Shown here: one piece after another, positions 9,439-20,270 of the stretch
Layout: each line of letters starts with the position of its first letter
How positions within the stretch are numbered: the first letter of the stretch is position 1
From: Stutzerimonas stutzeri
GTDB taxonomy: Bacteria; Pseudomonadota; Gammaproteobacteria; Pseudomonadales; Pseudomonadaceae
Direction of reading: 5' to 3'
Assembly (NCBI GenBank): GCA_019056435.1
Contig: CP077641.1
Location: 4,092,001 to 4,156,000 of the forward strand
DNA: 64,000 bases
Position numbers and translations under genes: made by a program
The notes under the pieces: model-generated
Database searches by the model: none
Told to the model about the DNA's origin: nothing
What the model saw: only the letters and a program-made list of their open reading frames with translations

Positions 9439-10620
9439 AATAAAGCCAAGTGAGAAACGCGTAGCACGCTACGCATGCATAATAAGTTCAGCTGCGGTAA
9501 CCGCACCATTTTTTGATCCCGAACAGCAACGGCCTTACGAGACAGGAATTTCCCCACCGCATGAGCAAAAGCATCCTCATCAAAATCAAGTAGATACTCA
9601 TACGAACCAAACTGACTAGCCTGACGTACTCGCTCTACCTGGTCGTCCGCCCCTGTTGCAGTGTTAGGTAAAAAATAGCGGGCAGACCCAAAAGATACCG
9701 CTTCGCAGACAGAATTATACCCGCCGGCCAATACCGCAAAATCAAACGCCGCAAAATATCTACTGTTAGGGTAATCAACCACGACACTGTCTGCGCTCAT
9801 ATTCGGTTCGGCTCGAAGCGCAATGGGAGACTGCCCAAGCACCACCTGAACACCTTGCATTTTCAATAATAAGATCACACGATCTTGTATGTCTGATATA
9901 CCGTTTATATTGCCTGCGCCAAGCTGGACATACGCACAGGGGCGATGAATATCTAACCGGAGCATACGCCGGGCAACCTCGGGTTCCAAAAGCTCATCTT
10001 TATCAAGCAACGAAATGGGCTCTACCATATTCAGCTTGCTGCCAGCTTGTGACTGAACAGCCATTTCAGCAGAAACCAGCTCACCAGGAGAAATCACAAT
10101 ATTGAACTTTCCTACATAAGCATCAAGCTTTCGATGGTCAACATCCGTTTTATAAAGCCCGCGCCTCACCCAGACATATTTAATATTTTTGTAGTTGTGC
10201 ATTACTCGCTGAAGACCCAGGTATGGAACGGTGCCATCGAATATTAAGGTCGCGGGCTTGTGTAGACGCAATATATTTTCAATCGTCGCAAAAAAAAAGG
10301 GTATTCCATTCCACTGAACCTGTTTTCACCAAGGCTGCCGGGGTAACGTGATGGCACGCAAAACCCGCCCGGTGAACGAGCGTGACGCCGATACTAGTAG
10401 TAAGGAAGATAATTTCCGCGAATGGGTCCAGCCTCTGAAGCCGTCTAGCTATGGCAAGTGAACGGGTTAGATGCCCTAAGCCCGCTCCGTTAATAGGAAG
10501 GAATAAGTACGTATTTTTTTTCGGCTTGTAATATATAGCCTTCAAAGAAAGAAACCTGACCCACAAATACTTAATAACAAATTTCAACAATGATCCCCTG
10601 AAACACTTAAGTAAAGACAA
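9435..10620 (-). pseudogene. GT28/MurG-like glycosyltransferase (frameshifted at A9 tract)
   Basis: A GT-B glycosyltransferase of about 385 residues. The N-terminal motif FLPINGAGLGHLTRSLAIARRL is the glycine-rich acceptor-side loop seen in MurG/GT28-like enzymes. The C-terminal half has AYVQLGAGN and the donor-binding region VLAGGYNSVCEAVSFG. The two halves are in different frames because a nine-A run (10290-10298 on the + strand) has one base more than needed; eight bases would read ...WNTLFFATIENIL. The start could be TTG 10620 or TTG 10590, the latter overlapping the stop of the upstream gene. Its end overlaps the ATG of the 605-residue membrane protein. The tract is long enough for real slipped-strand variation, so it deserves separate checking. 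Confidence 0.72.
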
Positions 10621-11539
10621 ACTTTATCTAGGAGCACCGGCAACTCTGCTTCCCAAGCCGAATCAATAGATGGGCTAAACTTTGAAAACCGCTCAACCCA
10701 TGCGTCATTATAAAAACCTCCACCCCCCAAAAATTACCGGTTAAATCATCAAATGAGATTGCAGGCGTAACCCCTTTCTCCACAAATGAATAGTAATCAT
10801 GCCCTATATCATCCAAGTCAAATAGTTGATAGACCGGCACTCCCTGCTCAAGAAGCTCAACGACAACCGAAGAGTTTGGCACAATCGCTACATGATCAAA
10901 CGTGGGGACACTTGAAAGCAAAGCAACGTTCGGACCGACATTCAAAGAGGAGATATCAGTTCTGGGATGAGGCTTCACTGAAATGCTAGTCACCGAGGCG
11001 TTCGATGCCAGCTGGGATAAACACCGAGCCAGGCCACTCTCCGAATAAACAGAACTAATATATACAACTACCGGAGCAACAACGACCCTCGCTTTAAGTA
11101 TCCGCTCAAACATATCACTTTTAGGAGAGCGAGGCACAACAAAAACATCACCTTGAATAGGGCCAATGGCCTGATATTTCTCTCGAGAAATTTCATTCCT
11201 CAAAATGGAAACATTAAAGTCCAACGCTGGAAATCGCTCAGAGATTTCAGCATGCTGAACATATACAACCGGAACATCGAAATATTGCATGAGCATTGAT
11301 GCAATAACAGGAAAATCGGTGTGATCATTAGCTACAACAAGCAATCGAGGCTTCTCTTTTGATCTCATCAAACTAGCATACAAGAAAAAATAAATTTTTG
11401 TATAAAAAAGCAAGTACTTGAAAGATATCGGACCAAGCTTAATTCGAAACAGGTAAAAACATCCAAGCACAATAAGTAACAATGAAACGAAATATTCAAC
11501 TACTGTTTTCTTTAATTGGCGAGCCGGAACAAAAGACAA
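10584..11539 (-). pseudogene. Putative GT-B glycosyl/polyol-phosphate transferase, CDP-glycerol-transferase-like (frameshifted)
   Basis: About 318 residues, with one N-terminal membrane helix (VEYFVSLLLIVLGCFYLF) followed by a Rossmann-like domain. SVKPHPRTD and VPNSSVVVELLEQGVPVYQLFD resemble the donor-binding half of capsule and CDP-glycerol-type GT-B transferases. The last 40 residues change frame at a five-A run (10712-10716). One added base gives a coherent end, FYNDAWVERFSKF to the TGA at 10584-10586. Start TTG 11539 is uncertain. The function is inferred from weak motifs only; it is AT-rich like its neighbours and probably acquired with them. Confidence 0.55.
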
Positions 11540-11559
11540 ATTAGATTCTCTAGAATAAT

Positions 11560-11868
11560 CTAGACATTGACGCCCTGCGAACAGAGATGAAAAAAATGAA
11601 ACTCCCGCTCATTATTGCTTGAACCCCCACAGAAGATAAGGGGTCCTGAAGGAATGCTGTATATTTTAAGCGTAGGACGCAACATTTCTCGCCCTAGCTC
11701 GGCAACACTTTTCCAATAACCGATTAAACTGCAACGTGCGAAAGCGTACTTCTCCATGTAAACAGGATTATTATAAATAAAAGGCACATCACCATAATTA
11801 ATAATTTTAAATATTCGATCAAGTCCTTTATAAAAGGTCCGCACAAGAGCGATCAAGTTCATAGCCAC
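11560..11868 (-). CDS. Hypothetical protein in polysaccharide locus
   Basis: A 102-residue frame that I do not recognise. It starts with GTG at 11868, three bases before the reconstructed stop of the upstream GT-D gene (ATG 11862 is an alternative). It has no clear membrane segment and contains an aromatic-rich middle (DVPFIYNNPVYMEKYAF). Base composition matches the AT-rich middle of the locus. It could be a whole small gene or the start of a larger gene broken by another indel; no continuous extension was found in the other frames. Confidence 0.4.
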   Translation of the reverse strand: MAMNLIALVRTFYKGLDRIFKIINYGDVPFIYNNPVYMEKYAFARCSLIGYWKSVAELGREMLRPTLKIYSIPSGPLIFCGGSSNNEREFHFFHLCSQGVNV

Positions 11869-11870
11869 CT

Positions 11871-13427
11871 CTAACGCACCGCAGTTACTAGATACTGCCC
11901 TACATCAAGGGCAACTGCCCCTGCTCAGCAGCAGCAGAAATAAATATTTTTCCAATAAATCCAGCCGACACAAGGAAAACCATCCCTGGGCCTGCAATGG
12001 ATTTTATCTCATTGACATACTCCTTATATACATAGGGCAATATCGTTTCCGAGATGGCACCGGCATGCTCATTTCGCAATAATCGGTGCGTGGGTATCTC
12101 AATACATTTTAATTTTTTGGCTCAGGCGCCCATTGAGTGACAAGCTCAGAATTTAAACCCGAAATAACGCATACACGTTCGGCAGCATCAAACAAACTTA
12201 CCAAAAAATCCGCATTAAATAGAAAAAGATTACTTTGGTCTTCAACTATCTTTTTATCGGACAGAAATGGCGCAGCACCGCTCATGACGCAACATAACCG
12301 TGAAATCAAACCATTAACTGGATAGTCGTCAGGATAGTGAAGTTTGGAGTCCTTAATCAGTCTAAAAACCGTCGGCACCCCTAAAATATTAGCACTACAA
12401 AGTGCACTCAAGAATTCAGATCGCAACTGCTCTCTATGCGCTGGAGTCAATAACTCGCCCCACCAATGTAGTTCTTGGCGGACCACTCCTTGACAATCAA
12501 CATAATTATTATCTACAAACCCATAGCATTCACCGTCCCCTAAACGGATATAAGCGCAAGGCTTACTTTTCACTATTAAGCCAAGTATATAGCACCGCAA
12601 TTCACGCAAACGCTCCTTTTCGAATCGGATATCCCTATAATCATTAGACGCATCTATTTCTTTGAATAGAGGCGCTATATTAGACAAATAATGCGCCGAA
12701 ATCTGGTAAGGTAAGTCTACGAACCTTTTTTCGTAATAACTGGCTGGCTTGCCATTCTCATAGATCAAGCTACTACGCACTAAATCAATTTTCAGCTTTC
12801 CTAGTTCGCTAAGCGCAGGGTAAAAGCAACTATAGAGCGCTTTAAATAGCTCTATATTCCCACCCCAAGTGAAGCGCGATAACAACTTTACTTTTTGAGA
12901 CTCTCTAAGAGAGTCTTGTCCCACCCCCAATCTTTGCAATGCATTAAGGACGTCACAGACCTCCAGCTTGGACGTACACAGATCCACTAACATTCCCGCT
13001 AACTGCTTTCGCTCCACTTCCGTGGTGTTCAGTCGCTCATATTCTTCCACTAATGAACAGAAAATCTCTAACGGAATATTCTCCGACCTAGACAACAACT
13101 GCTTTATATCACATTTAAAGCGCAGTTCTGCATTATCAATAAGGACCCTATTTTTGATTATAAAATCATACGCAGGATCACGACGCTCATCGAGGCTAGT
13201 TATAGCAGCCCACAAATCGCGCTCTGGGGATGCGATATTCAATAACATGTAGTTGGCAGTTAATACCGGATCGCGAGAGAACGATAAAGCGCACCGCATT
13301 AATTCCGCGTCACTCCCCTTTTTTTCTTTTCCGCAAGTGCCTGAGCCACTCCCGGCATAGTTTTTGATATAAGAAAAACTAACTTTTTCTTAATTACTAT
13401 TTTAAGTTTCAGCGCAAGGGTCGTCAT
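11871..13427 (-). pseudogene. Two-domain protein with C-terminal GT-D-like glycosyltransferase (three frameshifts)
   Basis: Reconstructed length is about 519 residues. The central unbroken part (12109-13299) has a helical N-terminal region of about 250 residues, then the domain marked by CAYIRLGDGECYGF, the D-x-E motif of the GT-D (DUF1792) fold. The expected C-terminal strand of that domain, GMVFLVSAGFIGKI, is found in another frame at about 11,930-11,975. Joining the parts needs one extra base at a T7 run (13319-13325), one at a T6 run (12113-12118), and one at a G3 run (11909-11911). The reconstructed protein starts at ATG 13427 (MTTLALKLKIVIKKK) and ends at 11871. It probably transfers a sugar within the O-unit. 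The helical N-terminus is unfamiliar. Confidence 0.6.
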
Positions 13428-13468
13428 GCTTTATCCGCCACTATGAATCTGGTTCGATAGACCGCGTT

Positions 13469-15384
13469 CTAGTCCTTTACCATTTTAGAGATATCATACT
13501 CACTTCCTAAATAGGCAGCACCTTCACGTGAGAGATGCCCGCTATCACGGTAGATTAACGTCTCGCCCACACTCACACGACACATACCGTTAGGGCATAT
13601 GATTTCACTTAGCCAAATAATTCGAGCCTGAGCTTGGCGTGAAAGCGCTTCAAGTATCTTATATGTTCCGATCCTATTATTTCTCGAAAGTGGAAAGTCG
13701 CAGGATGAGCTATGCTGTCTAAGGACGTGGCTTCGAATATAACATTTAGCCATATCATACCCAGGTGTCGGTGTAGGTGAGACAATGACGACATCTTTAC
13801 CCATACTTGTTATTTTCTTTATAGTCGCCAAAAATAGCTTTGAACCCAGCCCCTTACTCTCTTTTATCAGCTTACCACCAGCCAATGTGAGAGATGCATT
13901 ATCGGATAACTGGCGAAATGGGGATGCTAATATTACGTACTTTATTTCGGACTGCGTCTTAAGCCAATCGAAAACTTTTTGATTATTTTCTATACATTCT
14001 TCCCCCAAGCAGGGGTATATCGACCTCCGTAAGCCGCAGCCCCTAGGATTGGCGCACAGTTGGACATCGTCATTTGTACAAATGGTAGTTCCGATGGGCT
14101 ATTCTTTAATGCAAGCGCTAGATGCATTGCATAGCTATCACCCCACAATAACGCCAACGGCTTTTCACCTTCTTGGCAAAGTGGATCAACCAGGAATTGC
14201 ACGCATTTCTTGTTTAGCCCGTAATTGGTAGCCGTCTTCCTGCTAAGCTCCAGAAAGTTCTCACCAGATAGAGTTTTTCTTTGTTTTGGCGCGTCTGAGA
14301 ACTTTAGCCACAGACCCAAACAAATAAAGATTATTATGCCTAATATAGATAGCCCAAATATTCTGTTTCGACTGAACTTTCGAGAATCACGAAACGGATT
14401 CTCAATTAGTTTCCAAGTCACGTATGCGAGCAGCATCGAAAGAACCGACAAAAAACCCATCATCCACTTCGACGGCTCGCTAATACTGATGGCTCTTGCA
14501 TATGCGAAAATAGGTTGGTGCCAAAGATACGCGCTATAACTTATAAGCCCAACATAGACAATTGGAGCAAAACTCAATATCCGGTGGACAGCGGTACCTT
14601 GCCGTGCATAAACTATTACAAGTAATGTGCCAACAATTGGTAGCAGGGTGTAAAAACTGGGAAACGGCACATTTGCATCGAAGAAAAAGATCGCTAATAA
14701 TATTGCCAGCACCCCAACTAAACTGAAGATTTCGCTGCCATCTTCATTCGTATAGTTATTGGTTTTTACTGCCACTAGCCCTCCAACCAGTAGCTCCCAT
14801 GCTCGGGTATGTAGTAGAAAAAACCTGCATCAGCATATCTTGTTGAACTGTATTGCGCGAGACAAAAACTAATTATCGCTAGTGCGCTAAGCAGAACAGC
14901 CAAGCCGCGCTTACGATATCTCCACACCAGAGACATCAGCAAAGGAACAGCTATGTAATATTGTTCCTCTACAGATAAACTCCAAGTGTGCAGAAGGGGT
15001 TTTAGCTCGGAAGCCGTGTCAAAATATCCAGCCTCCATCCAAAATAAAAATTTGAAGAGAATGTAAATACACTTATTATGCTTTCAGAAAAATCAATTAA
15101 CTGGTGATACGGCAGAATCACCCAAGCTACCGTTAAGCTCGCAGCCACTACAAAAGACAAAGCGGGGAGTATTCTGCGCGCGCGGCGCTCGTAAAAGTTT
15201 AAAGTTGAAAATCTTTCTCTTCGTAAGTCCTCAATTATTATAGATGTAATGAGATAACCACTGATAACAAAAAATACATCTACGCCAACAAAACCCCTCT
15301 AAATGATTCATACCCTGCGTGGAATAATATGACCGGCACCACAGCCAGAGCTCGAAGACCATCAATTTCGCTACGATATTTCAA
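13469..15384 (-). pseudogene. OafA-type acyltransferase-3 with SGNH domain (three frameshifts)
   Basis: An inner-membrane O-acyltransferase of about 638 residues, of the type that acetylates surface polysaccharides. The N-terminal acyltransferase-3 domain starts KYRSEIDGLRALAVVPVILFHAG. It continues with HTWSLSVEEQYY and about ten hydrophobic helices; LWHQPIFAYARAIS marks its late part. The C-terminal periplasmic SGNH domain has LLWGDSYAMHL and ends near DSGHLSREGAAYLG, the Asp-x-x-His block. Three breaks separate the parts: near 15290-15297 (AAAACCCC), an A5 run at 15046-15050, and a C5 run at 14002-14006. Each is repaired by one extra base. Start TTG 15382-15384. Three independent breaks suggest either decay or poor read accuracy; I favour the latter. 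Confidence 0.72.
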
Positions 15385-15556
15385 CTTACCAGCCCGTTTA
15401 ACCCTTTAAACTGAAGATACTTCCGCATAGCATGTTTCAATGCCATGCTTGCTCCGTACAAAAGGTTGGCCCTCAACACATTTAACTGATGAGCGACCTA
15501 CCGCCTAATACTGATTACATTTACAAAACCACTTACCTAAGAGCTTCCCCATAAAG

Positions 15557-16228
15557 TCATCGAATATTGCGCATTACCATAAAGGCTTCAGCGGCGCTCA
15601 CACCAACCGAATGCCCCCGATGTCGCGCAAGAGCCTCTAAGTGCTCAATGCTTCGAGAGTGTGGCATATCGCGCATCTCCAACTCATAAGCCTTAAGCGC
15701 ATCCAACTTTAGTTCTAAATACTCACTGATATTGACATAGCATGTTGGCAGGAAAGGACTCAGACCTGGGGAGGACCACTCTGTGCTGGACATTATTTCA
15801 AATGTATAGATCTCTGTTACCGAACTACCGGGAATCGGGCGACAAGCAGTCATTACAGCTTGGTGAGCGACTCGATGGTCAACATTCAAGTCACCGTAAT
15901 GATGAGTGTAAACCACATCTGGCATTATAGTTTGCAGTGATCGCTCTACGGACTGAACTATGTCTAGTAGGTTTATTCCATCCAAGCGATTATCTGGAAA
16001 TCCCAAATAGCTTACACTAGAAAAGCCCAATAAACTGTGCGCCTTCTGTGCGGCAGCCTCACGCATTTTTAATGCTTCGTAGCCGGCGTCTTTCCGCGAA
16101 CCAACTCCATCGGCAATAAAAATGCCATGCACTATGTCTCCTCAGCCACATGCCTTGCTATTGTACCGCCGCAGCCAAGAGCTTCATCATCGGCATGAGC
16201 GGCGACAACTAGTACACTTTTTAGACAT
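15557..16228 (-). pseudogene. PIG-L/LmbE-type N-deacetylase (two frameshifts)
   Basis: About 224 residues of the PIG-L (LmbE) zinc-dependent N-deacetylase family. The metal motif AHADDEALGCGG is present at 16,160-16,210 but in a different frame from the main part. The main part contains THHYGDLNVDHRVAHQAVMTACRP, the second metal-binding segment. Joining them needs one extra base in the short C run at 16140-16141; the start ATG 16228 needs one base fewer in the T5 run at 16218-16222. It overlaps the end of pseI by eight bases. It would remove an N-acetyl group from a sugar, and its place among pse genes and a formyltransferase suggests it edits the pseudaminic-acid amines. Confidence 0.72.
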
Positions 16229-17275
16229 TAATTAAATCCCAACTAGTTGGCGTTCCACACTTAACATCACATTTAACGCTCTTGCCAATTAAACACTCAA
16301 AGTATTTTGGTGCCATTCCTAAGCCTGGCCGAATGCGGCGAATATCCATCTCGGTAATAATTGCACCTGCCTTGAGGTCCCGGACGAAATATATCGAGCG
16401 CCGAAACTGCTTATTACCGATTTCAGCGTGCTGCCGCTCAAAGCTTGGCTTGCCCAGCGCGGACCAGGCGTCGTGCGTGTCTTCGCAGAGCCGCTTCAGC
16501 TCATGCGGCTCTAAGGAGAACTCGCTGTCCGGTCCCTTGTCCTCACGGCTGAGGGTAAAGTGCTTTTCGATCACACAAGCTCCGAGCGCTACCGCGGCGA
16601 CCGATACAGTGGTGCCGAGCGTATGATCCGACAAACCGGGGATGGTGCCAAAGCGCTCCGCTAGCACAGGCATTTGAAGGAGGTTGGCTTGGTCAATAGG
16701 CGCCGGGTAGCTGCTGATGCAATGGAGCAGGATTAGCTGCTGACAACCCGCATTCTTTGCCGTTGCCACTGCTTCGGCTATCTCTTCTTCGGAACACATC
16801 CCGGTGGACATGATCATCGGTTTGCCTGTACGGGCCACATAGCGGATCAAGGGAAGGTCGGTCGCCTCGAACGAAGCGATCTTGTAGGCAGGCACCCCTA
16901 GTTCTTCCAGCAGATCGACAGCGCTTTCATCGAAAGGAGTGGAGAAGATGGTGATACCCAACTGCCTGGCATAAGCAAATATTTGCTTATGCCACTCGTA
17001 GGGAGTTTCGGCCCACTTGTAGAGGTCGTAGAGTTTGTAACCATCCCATAACCCCCGCGAATCATGAAGTCCTCACGATCACAATCGATGGTCATGGTGT
17101 CAGCGGTATAGGTCTGCATCTTGATGGCATGAGCACCACTTTCATATGCCGCCTTGATGGTCTCCAGCGCACGCTCAAGAGAGCCATTATGGTTCGCAGA
17201 CAGCTCGGCGATGATGTACGGAGGAAAACCCTTTCCAATCTTCCTACCATTTATTTCACAGATCATAGCGATCAC
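16221..17275 (-). pseudogene. pseI: Pseudaminic acid synthase PseI (NeuB family, frameshifted)
   Basis: A NeuB-family synthase of about 350 residues that condenses phosphoenolpyruvate with 2,4-diacetamido-2,4,6-trideoxy-altrose to give pseudaminic acid. The N-terminal part has YIIAELSANHNGSLERA and AIKMQTYTADTMT. The barrel continues with FSTPFDESAVDLLEEL, KIASFEATDLPL and SDHTLG, and the C-terminal antifreeze-like domain starts near FRRSIYFVRDLKAG. A C5 run at 17052-17056 lacks one base; adding it gives RGGLWDGYKLYDLYKWAE. The start, GTG 17275 or ATG 17266, overlaps the stop of the formyltransferase gene. The pse genes around it decide for PseI rather than a sialic or legionaminic acid synthase. 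Confidence 0.88.
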
Positions 17276-17956
17276 TCTTCACTCTCAAAAAATATATTCA
17301 CCGAGGCAGACACCCCATCGGCATTCAACCTTGCAGCAGAAAATTCAATTCTCATATCCCCGTACTTGATAAAGGCGCGAGGGTAACCCTCAGCATCAAG
17401 CATTCGGATAAAATCGTAGACTTCTTTGGAGCTGGACTTTTCCGGAAGAAGACTTTGGTCAGGCTTTCGCCGCTTAAAAAAAAGTAGGCTCCCCTTGTTG
17501 CTCTTGCGGCTCGGGCTCAGCATCAACTATCCACCGCATAACTTCAAAACTGAGCTCACCAGCTCTTAAATAAATTTCTTCCGCCGAGCCATCCAAAGAA
17601 AGAGGCTTTTTCGTGTATATGGGACCAGCATCCACCTCACCAACCATCTTCAATGCGGTTAGTTTCGTCTGCGAGTGACCAGCTAGAATTAGGTTCTGCA
17701 GAGGTGAACCACCCCGCCCGTATGGCACGTCGGTCATGTGAAAACATACGCACTCGTATTTGTTCCAAATCTCGACTGGCACAATCCAGTTCCAATGTAA
17801 GAAGAACACATATCTCGGTCGTGCCTGCCGAATACAGTCCATCAACTCACTGGGAGAAGACACCCAATACCATTCGCCGCCATGCTCTTCGAGCATTCGG
17901 TCATAGCGTTCCTTGTGCCACGATTTACAGCTGGCGACGACATAAGCAGCGTTCAT
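17272..17956 (-). pseudogene. Methionyl-tRNA-formyltransferase-like sugar N-formyltransferase (frameshift at A8 tract)
   Basis: About 227 residues. The catalytic formyltransferase core includes FFLHWNWIVPVEIWNKYECVCFHMTDVPYGRGGSPLQN, which carries the His-x-Thr/Ser and PxGRG elements, followed by KMVGEVDAGPIY. Such enzymes transfer a formyl group from N10-formyltetrahydrofolate to a sugar amine. The last 70 residues are in another frame: the A8 run at 17476-17483 has one base too many, and seven give PTFFKRRKPDQSLLP. Start ATG 17956 follows AGGAAGCAGGATGT. It lies between pseH and pseI. From established knowledge, some P. aeruginosa pseudaminic acids carry N-formyl at C7, so that is its likely product. 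Confidence 0.8.
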
Positions 17957-17980
17957 ACATCCTGCTTCCTTTTGCTCATT

Positions 17981-18490
17981 TCAATGCTCTGCCCATTCAG
18001 CACGAAGCAGGCCAAAGCAATAGATCGATTGGTAGCCCGCCACAGTAGGGTGATGCTCACGCAAGAAACCTTCTTCCTTGAATCCAAGGCGACGGTGCAA
18101 GGCTAACGACCGAGTATTTTCCTGGAGTACTTCCGCATAGACCTTATGCAGACGCTGCTGATTGAATGCATAATCCAAGACAGCTCTGAGCATCCGCGTT
18201 CCGGTCCCTTTTGGTGCCTTGGGGGCCGCGTGAAAACTCCAGTCAGCTACGCCTATAGCAAGCTCATTCAAACATGCATACCCTCGGGCTTCACCTGATT
18301 GCTCAAATACCAGCAGGTGCTTGCGCGCATTCCTGGAGGCGGTGGCGAACCATGTCACATGCTCATCCCAGGAAATTTCACCCGAATTGAACATGTAGCG
18401 ACGCACTTCCGGGTGATTCCGCCAGGAAAGAACAGGTACCAGGTCGCGTTCTTCCATCGCTCTCAGATGCCCTTCGGGAACTGTACTCAT
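17981..18490 (-). CDS. pseH: PseH, UDP-4-amino-sugar N-acetyltransferase (GNAT)
   Basis: A 169-residue GNAT acetyltransferase. In the pseudaminic pathway it acetylates the 4-amino group of UDP-4-amino-4,6-dideoxy-AltNAc (future N-7) using acetyl-CoA. It shows LSWRNHPEVRRYMFNSGEISWDEHVTWF, the acetyl-CoA loop region KGTGTRMLRAVLDYAF, and YAEVLQENTRSLALHRRLGF. It overlaps the end of pseG by four bases and has the usual family length. Its coexistence with a formyltransferase that could use the same amine is notable. Confidence 0.9.
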   Translation of the reverse strand: MSTVPEGHLRAMEERDLVPVLSWRNHPEVRRYMFNSGEISWDEHVTWFATASRNARKHLLVFEQSGEARGYACLNELAIGVADWSFHAAPKAPKGTGTRMLRAVLDYAFNQQRLHKVYAEVLQENTRSLALHRRLGFKEEGFLREHHPTVAGYQSIYCFGLLRAEWAEH

Positions 18491-19571
18491 GCAGACTCCA
18501 ACATGTAGGCGGCTACCCGCTCCGCACCGACTCCGTCACAGATGGCGGCGGCGTCCTGACTATAGGAAACAAGCGCCGCCGAGACCTCGGCGAATGCGGG
18601 CGCAAGTTTCCGGGGATATCGACAGCACCGCCCAGCCAGCGCGCGGCCCCCGCCTGGTCCAGGGCCCTGGCGCCGGACAGCTGATTGTCGGCGAGGGTCG
18701 CCAGCAATGTGGGTAGTCCAAGGCAACAGCGCTCCCAGGACGACCCTCCGGCAGCTCCAACGGCCAAGTCACTGTCGGCCATTAGCCGTGCCATGTCTGA
18801 CACATTGACCAGCACCTCCGCCGTGAAAGGGAGCGCCTGCAGCAGTGCCCTCACCTGACCCACCCATGGGGCAGTCGCCCCCATGACCACCTTGACTTGG
18901 CACCCCTCAGGCAGAGAGCAGTCGCACAGGGCGCTCAGTATTGCTGCCGTAGCATTCGGACGGTCGACCCCTCCCATGCTGACAAGAATTTGCTGGACAC
19001 GCCCAAGCCGCTCACGACGCAGCAAGCTATAGCCGCGCAACTGGGCGAACTCCGGGCGCAGCAGAGCGAACTGGGGACCAGCCAGAACCGTGCACTGGTG
19101 TGGGACCCGCTCCTGATATGCCTGAGCCGTACGGCCAAGGTTCTGGTCCAGAAGCAAGTCACATTGATGAGCTCTATCGGCAAGGTCATCAATTACCAGG
19201 AGCCTGCTGTAGTGTGCCCGCAGCGCAGACTCCCAGCAGGCATCCAGCCCATAGTGATCCGCCACCAGCCAATCAGGACGAAGCTGCTGCAGAAGAGGCG
19301 CGCAATCTAGGGCATCCTGCTCTTGACTAACCCCCAGCCAGTGGGCGTGCGTCAATGGTCCGGCAACAGCCTCAACAGCAACTGGCAGGCCGAGGGAATA
19401 TGCCGGATAGCCGCGCTGGCGGATGAACGCCAGCAGATTGCCAGGATGCTCGCGACAAATGAAATGACAGTCCGCGCCTTGACTGCGCAAAGTATCGGCA
19501 AGCGTCAGGCAACGATAGACATGCCCGGCACCAATCTCGAGGGAGGCGTCTGTACGCAGTACGACTTTCAT
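18487..19571 (-). pseudogene. pseG: PseG, UDP-sugar hydrolase (frameshifted near 3' end)
   Basis: PseG removes UDP from UDP-2,4-diacetamido-altrose before condensation by PseI. It has a MurG-like GT-B fold, with the N-terminal sequence LRTDASLEIGAGHVYRCLTLADTL and the later ILVSMGGVDRPN and DLAVGAAGGSSWERCCLGLPTL motifs. The last 40 residues are in another frame: the T3 run at 18607-18609 appears one base short. The restored end reads GKLAPAFAEVSAALVSYSQ and finishes at 18487, overlapping pseH. Without repair the protein has a foreign basic tail. Start ATG 19571. Confidence 0.85.
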
Positions 19572-19574
19572 CCT

Positions 19575-20270
19575 TTAGCCCGGCTGCGCCCGCATGGCCT
19601 TGAACAGCCATTCCGCGCGTTCCCAGTCTTCCGGGGTATCGATGTCCTGCACGCGATAGCGAGGCAGGATGATGGGGGCGGAACCCGCTGCAAAAATCGG
19701 ATCGCCACCTAGCCAGGCGGCGGTGCGCCCCCAGTAGAACTGGCCGGCATCGTGAAACGCTTCCTCGAGATCCTGGGAGCGCGTATTAAAATGCTCTGGG
19801 TTGAACATGGCCACCCGCCCGGCTTCCGTAAGGCGGATGGCGCGCTGGATGGGGAAGGCATAGCTGGTGACCGTAAAGGCGTAATCGCTGCCGACCTGCA
19901 TTAGAATGTCCAAGCCGCGCCGAATATCCTCAGCCTGCACGAATGGGGCTGTTGCATAGAGGCAGCAGGCGAGTTCGACGGCATGCCCCTGATCCTGGAA
20001 CCAGCCGATGGCATGCTGGATGACAGGAATGGTACCCGTATGGTCATCCGCCAACTGCTGCGGCCTGAGGAATGGAACGACTGCGCCGCACTGCAATGCG
20101 ACTGTCGCAATCTCCTCATCGTCCGTAGAGACTGTTACCTGATCGAAACAGCCACTCTGCAGCGCGGCTTCGATCGACCAGGCCAGCATTGGCTTGCCGC
20201 AAAACGGCTTGATGTTCTTACGCGGAATACGCTTGCTGCCGCCCCGCGCTGGGATAACGGCCAACCTCAT
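19575..20270 (-). CDS. pseF: PseF, CMP-pseudaminic acid cytidylyltransferase
   Basis: A 231-residue CMP-sugar synthetase that activates pseudaminic acid with CTP. The nucleotide-binding N-terminus AVIPARGGSKRIPRKNIKPF is intact. Other family motifs are DQVTVSTDDEEIA and the substrate-side LACCLYATAPFV. It starts at ATG 20270, overlapping the end of pseC by four bases, and ends three bases before pseG. No defect is seen. Confidence 0.92.
   Translation of the reverse strand: MRLAVIPARGGSKRIPRKNIKPFCGKPMLAWSIEAALQSGCFDQVTVSTDDEEIATVALQCGAVVPFLRPQQLADDHTGTIPVIQHAIGWFQDQGHAVELACCLYATAPFVQAEDIRRGLDILMQVGSDYAFTVTSYAFPIQRAIRLTEAGRVAMFNPEHFNTRSQDLEEAFHDAGQFYWGRTAAWLGGDPIFAAGSAPIILPRYRVQDIDTPEDWERAEWLFKAMRAQPG

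Noticed and set aside
15400-15450. Short minus-strand peptide MALKHAMRKYLQFKGLNG upstream of the acyltransferase
   Set aside because: It could be a leader or a further out-of-frame N-terminus, but the acyltransferase family normally begins near KYRSEIDG, so there is no support for a separate gene.
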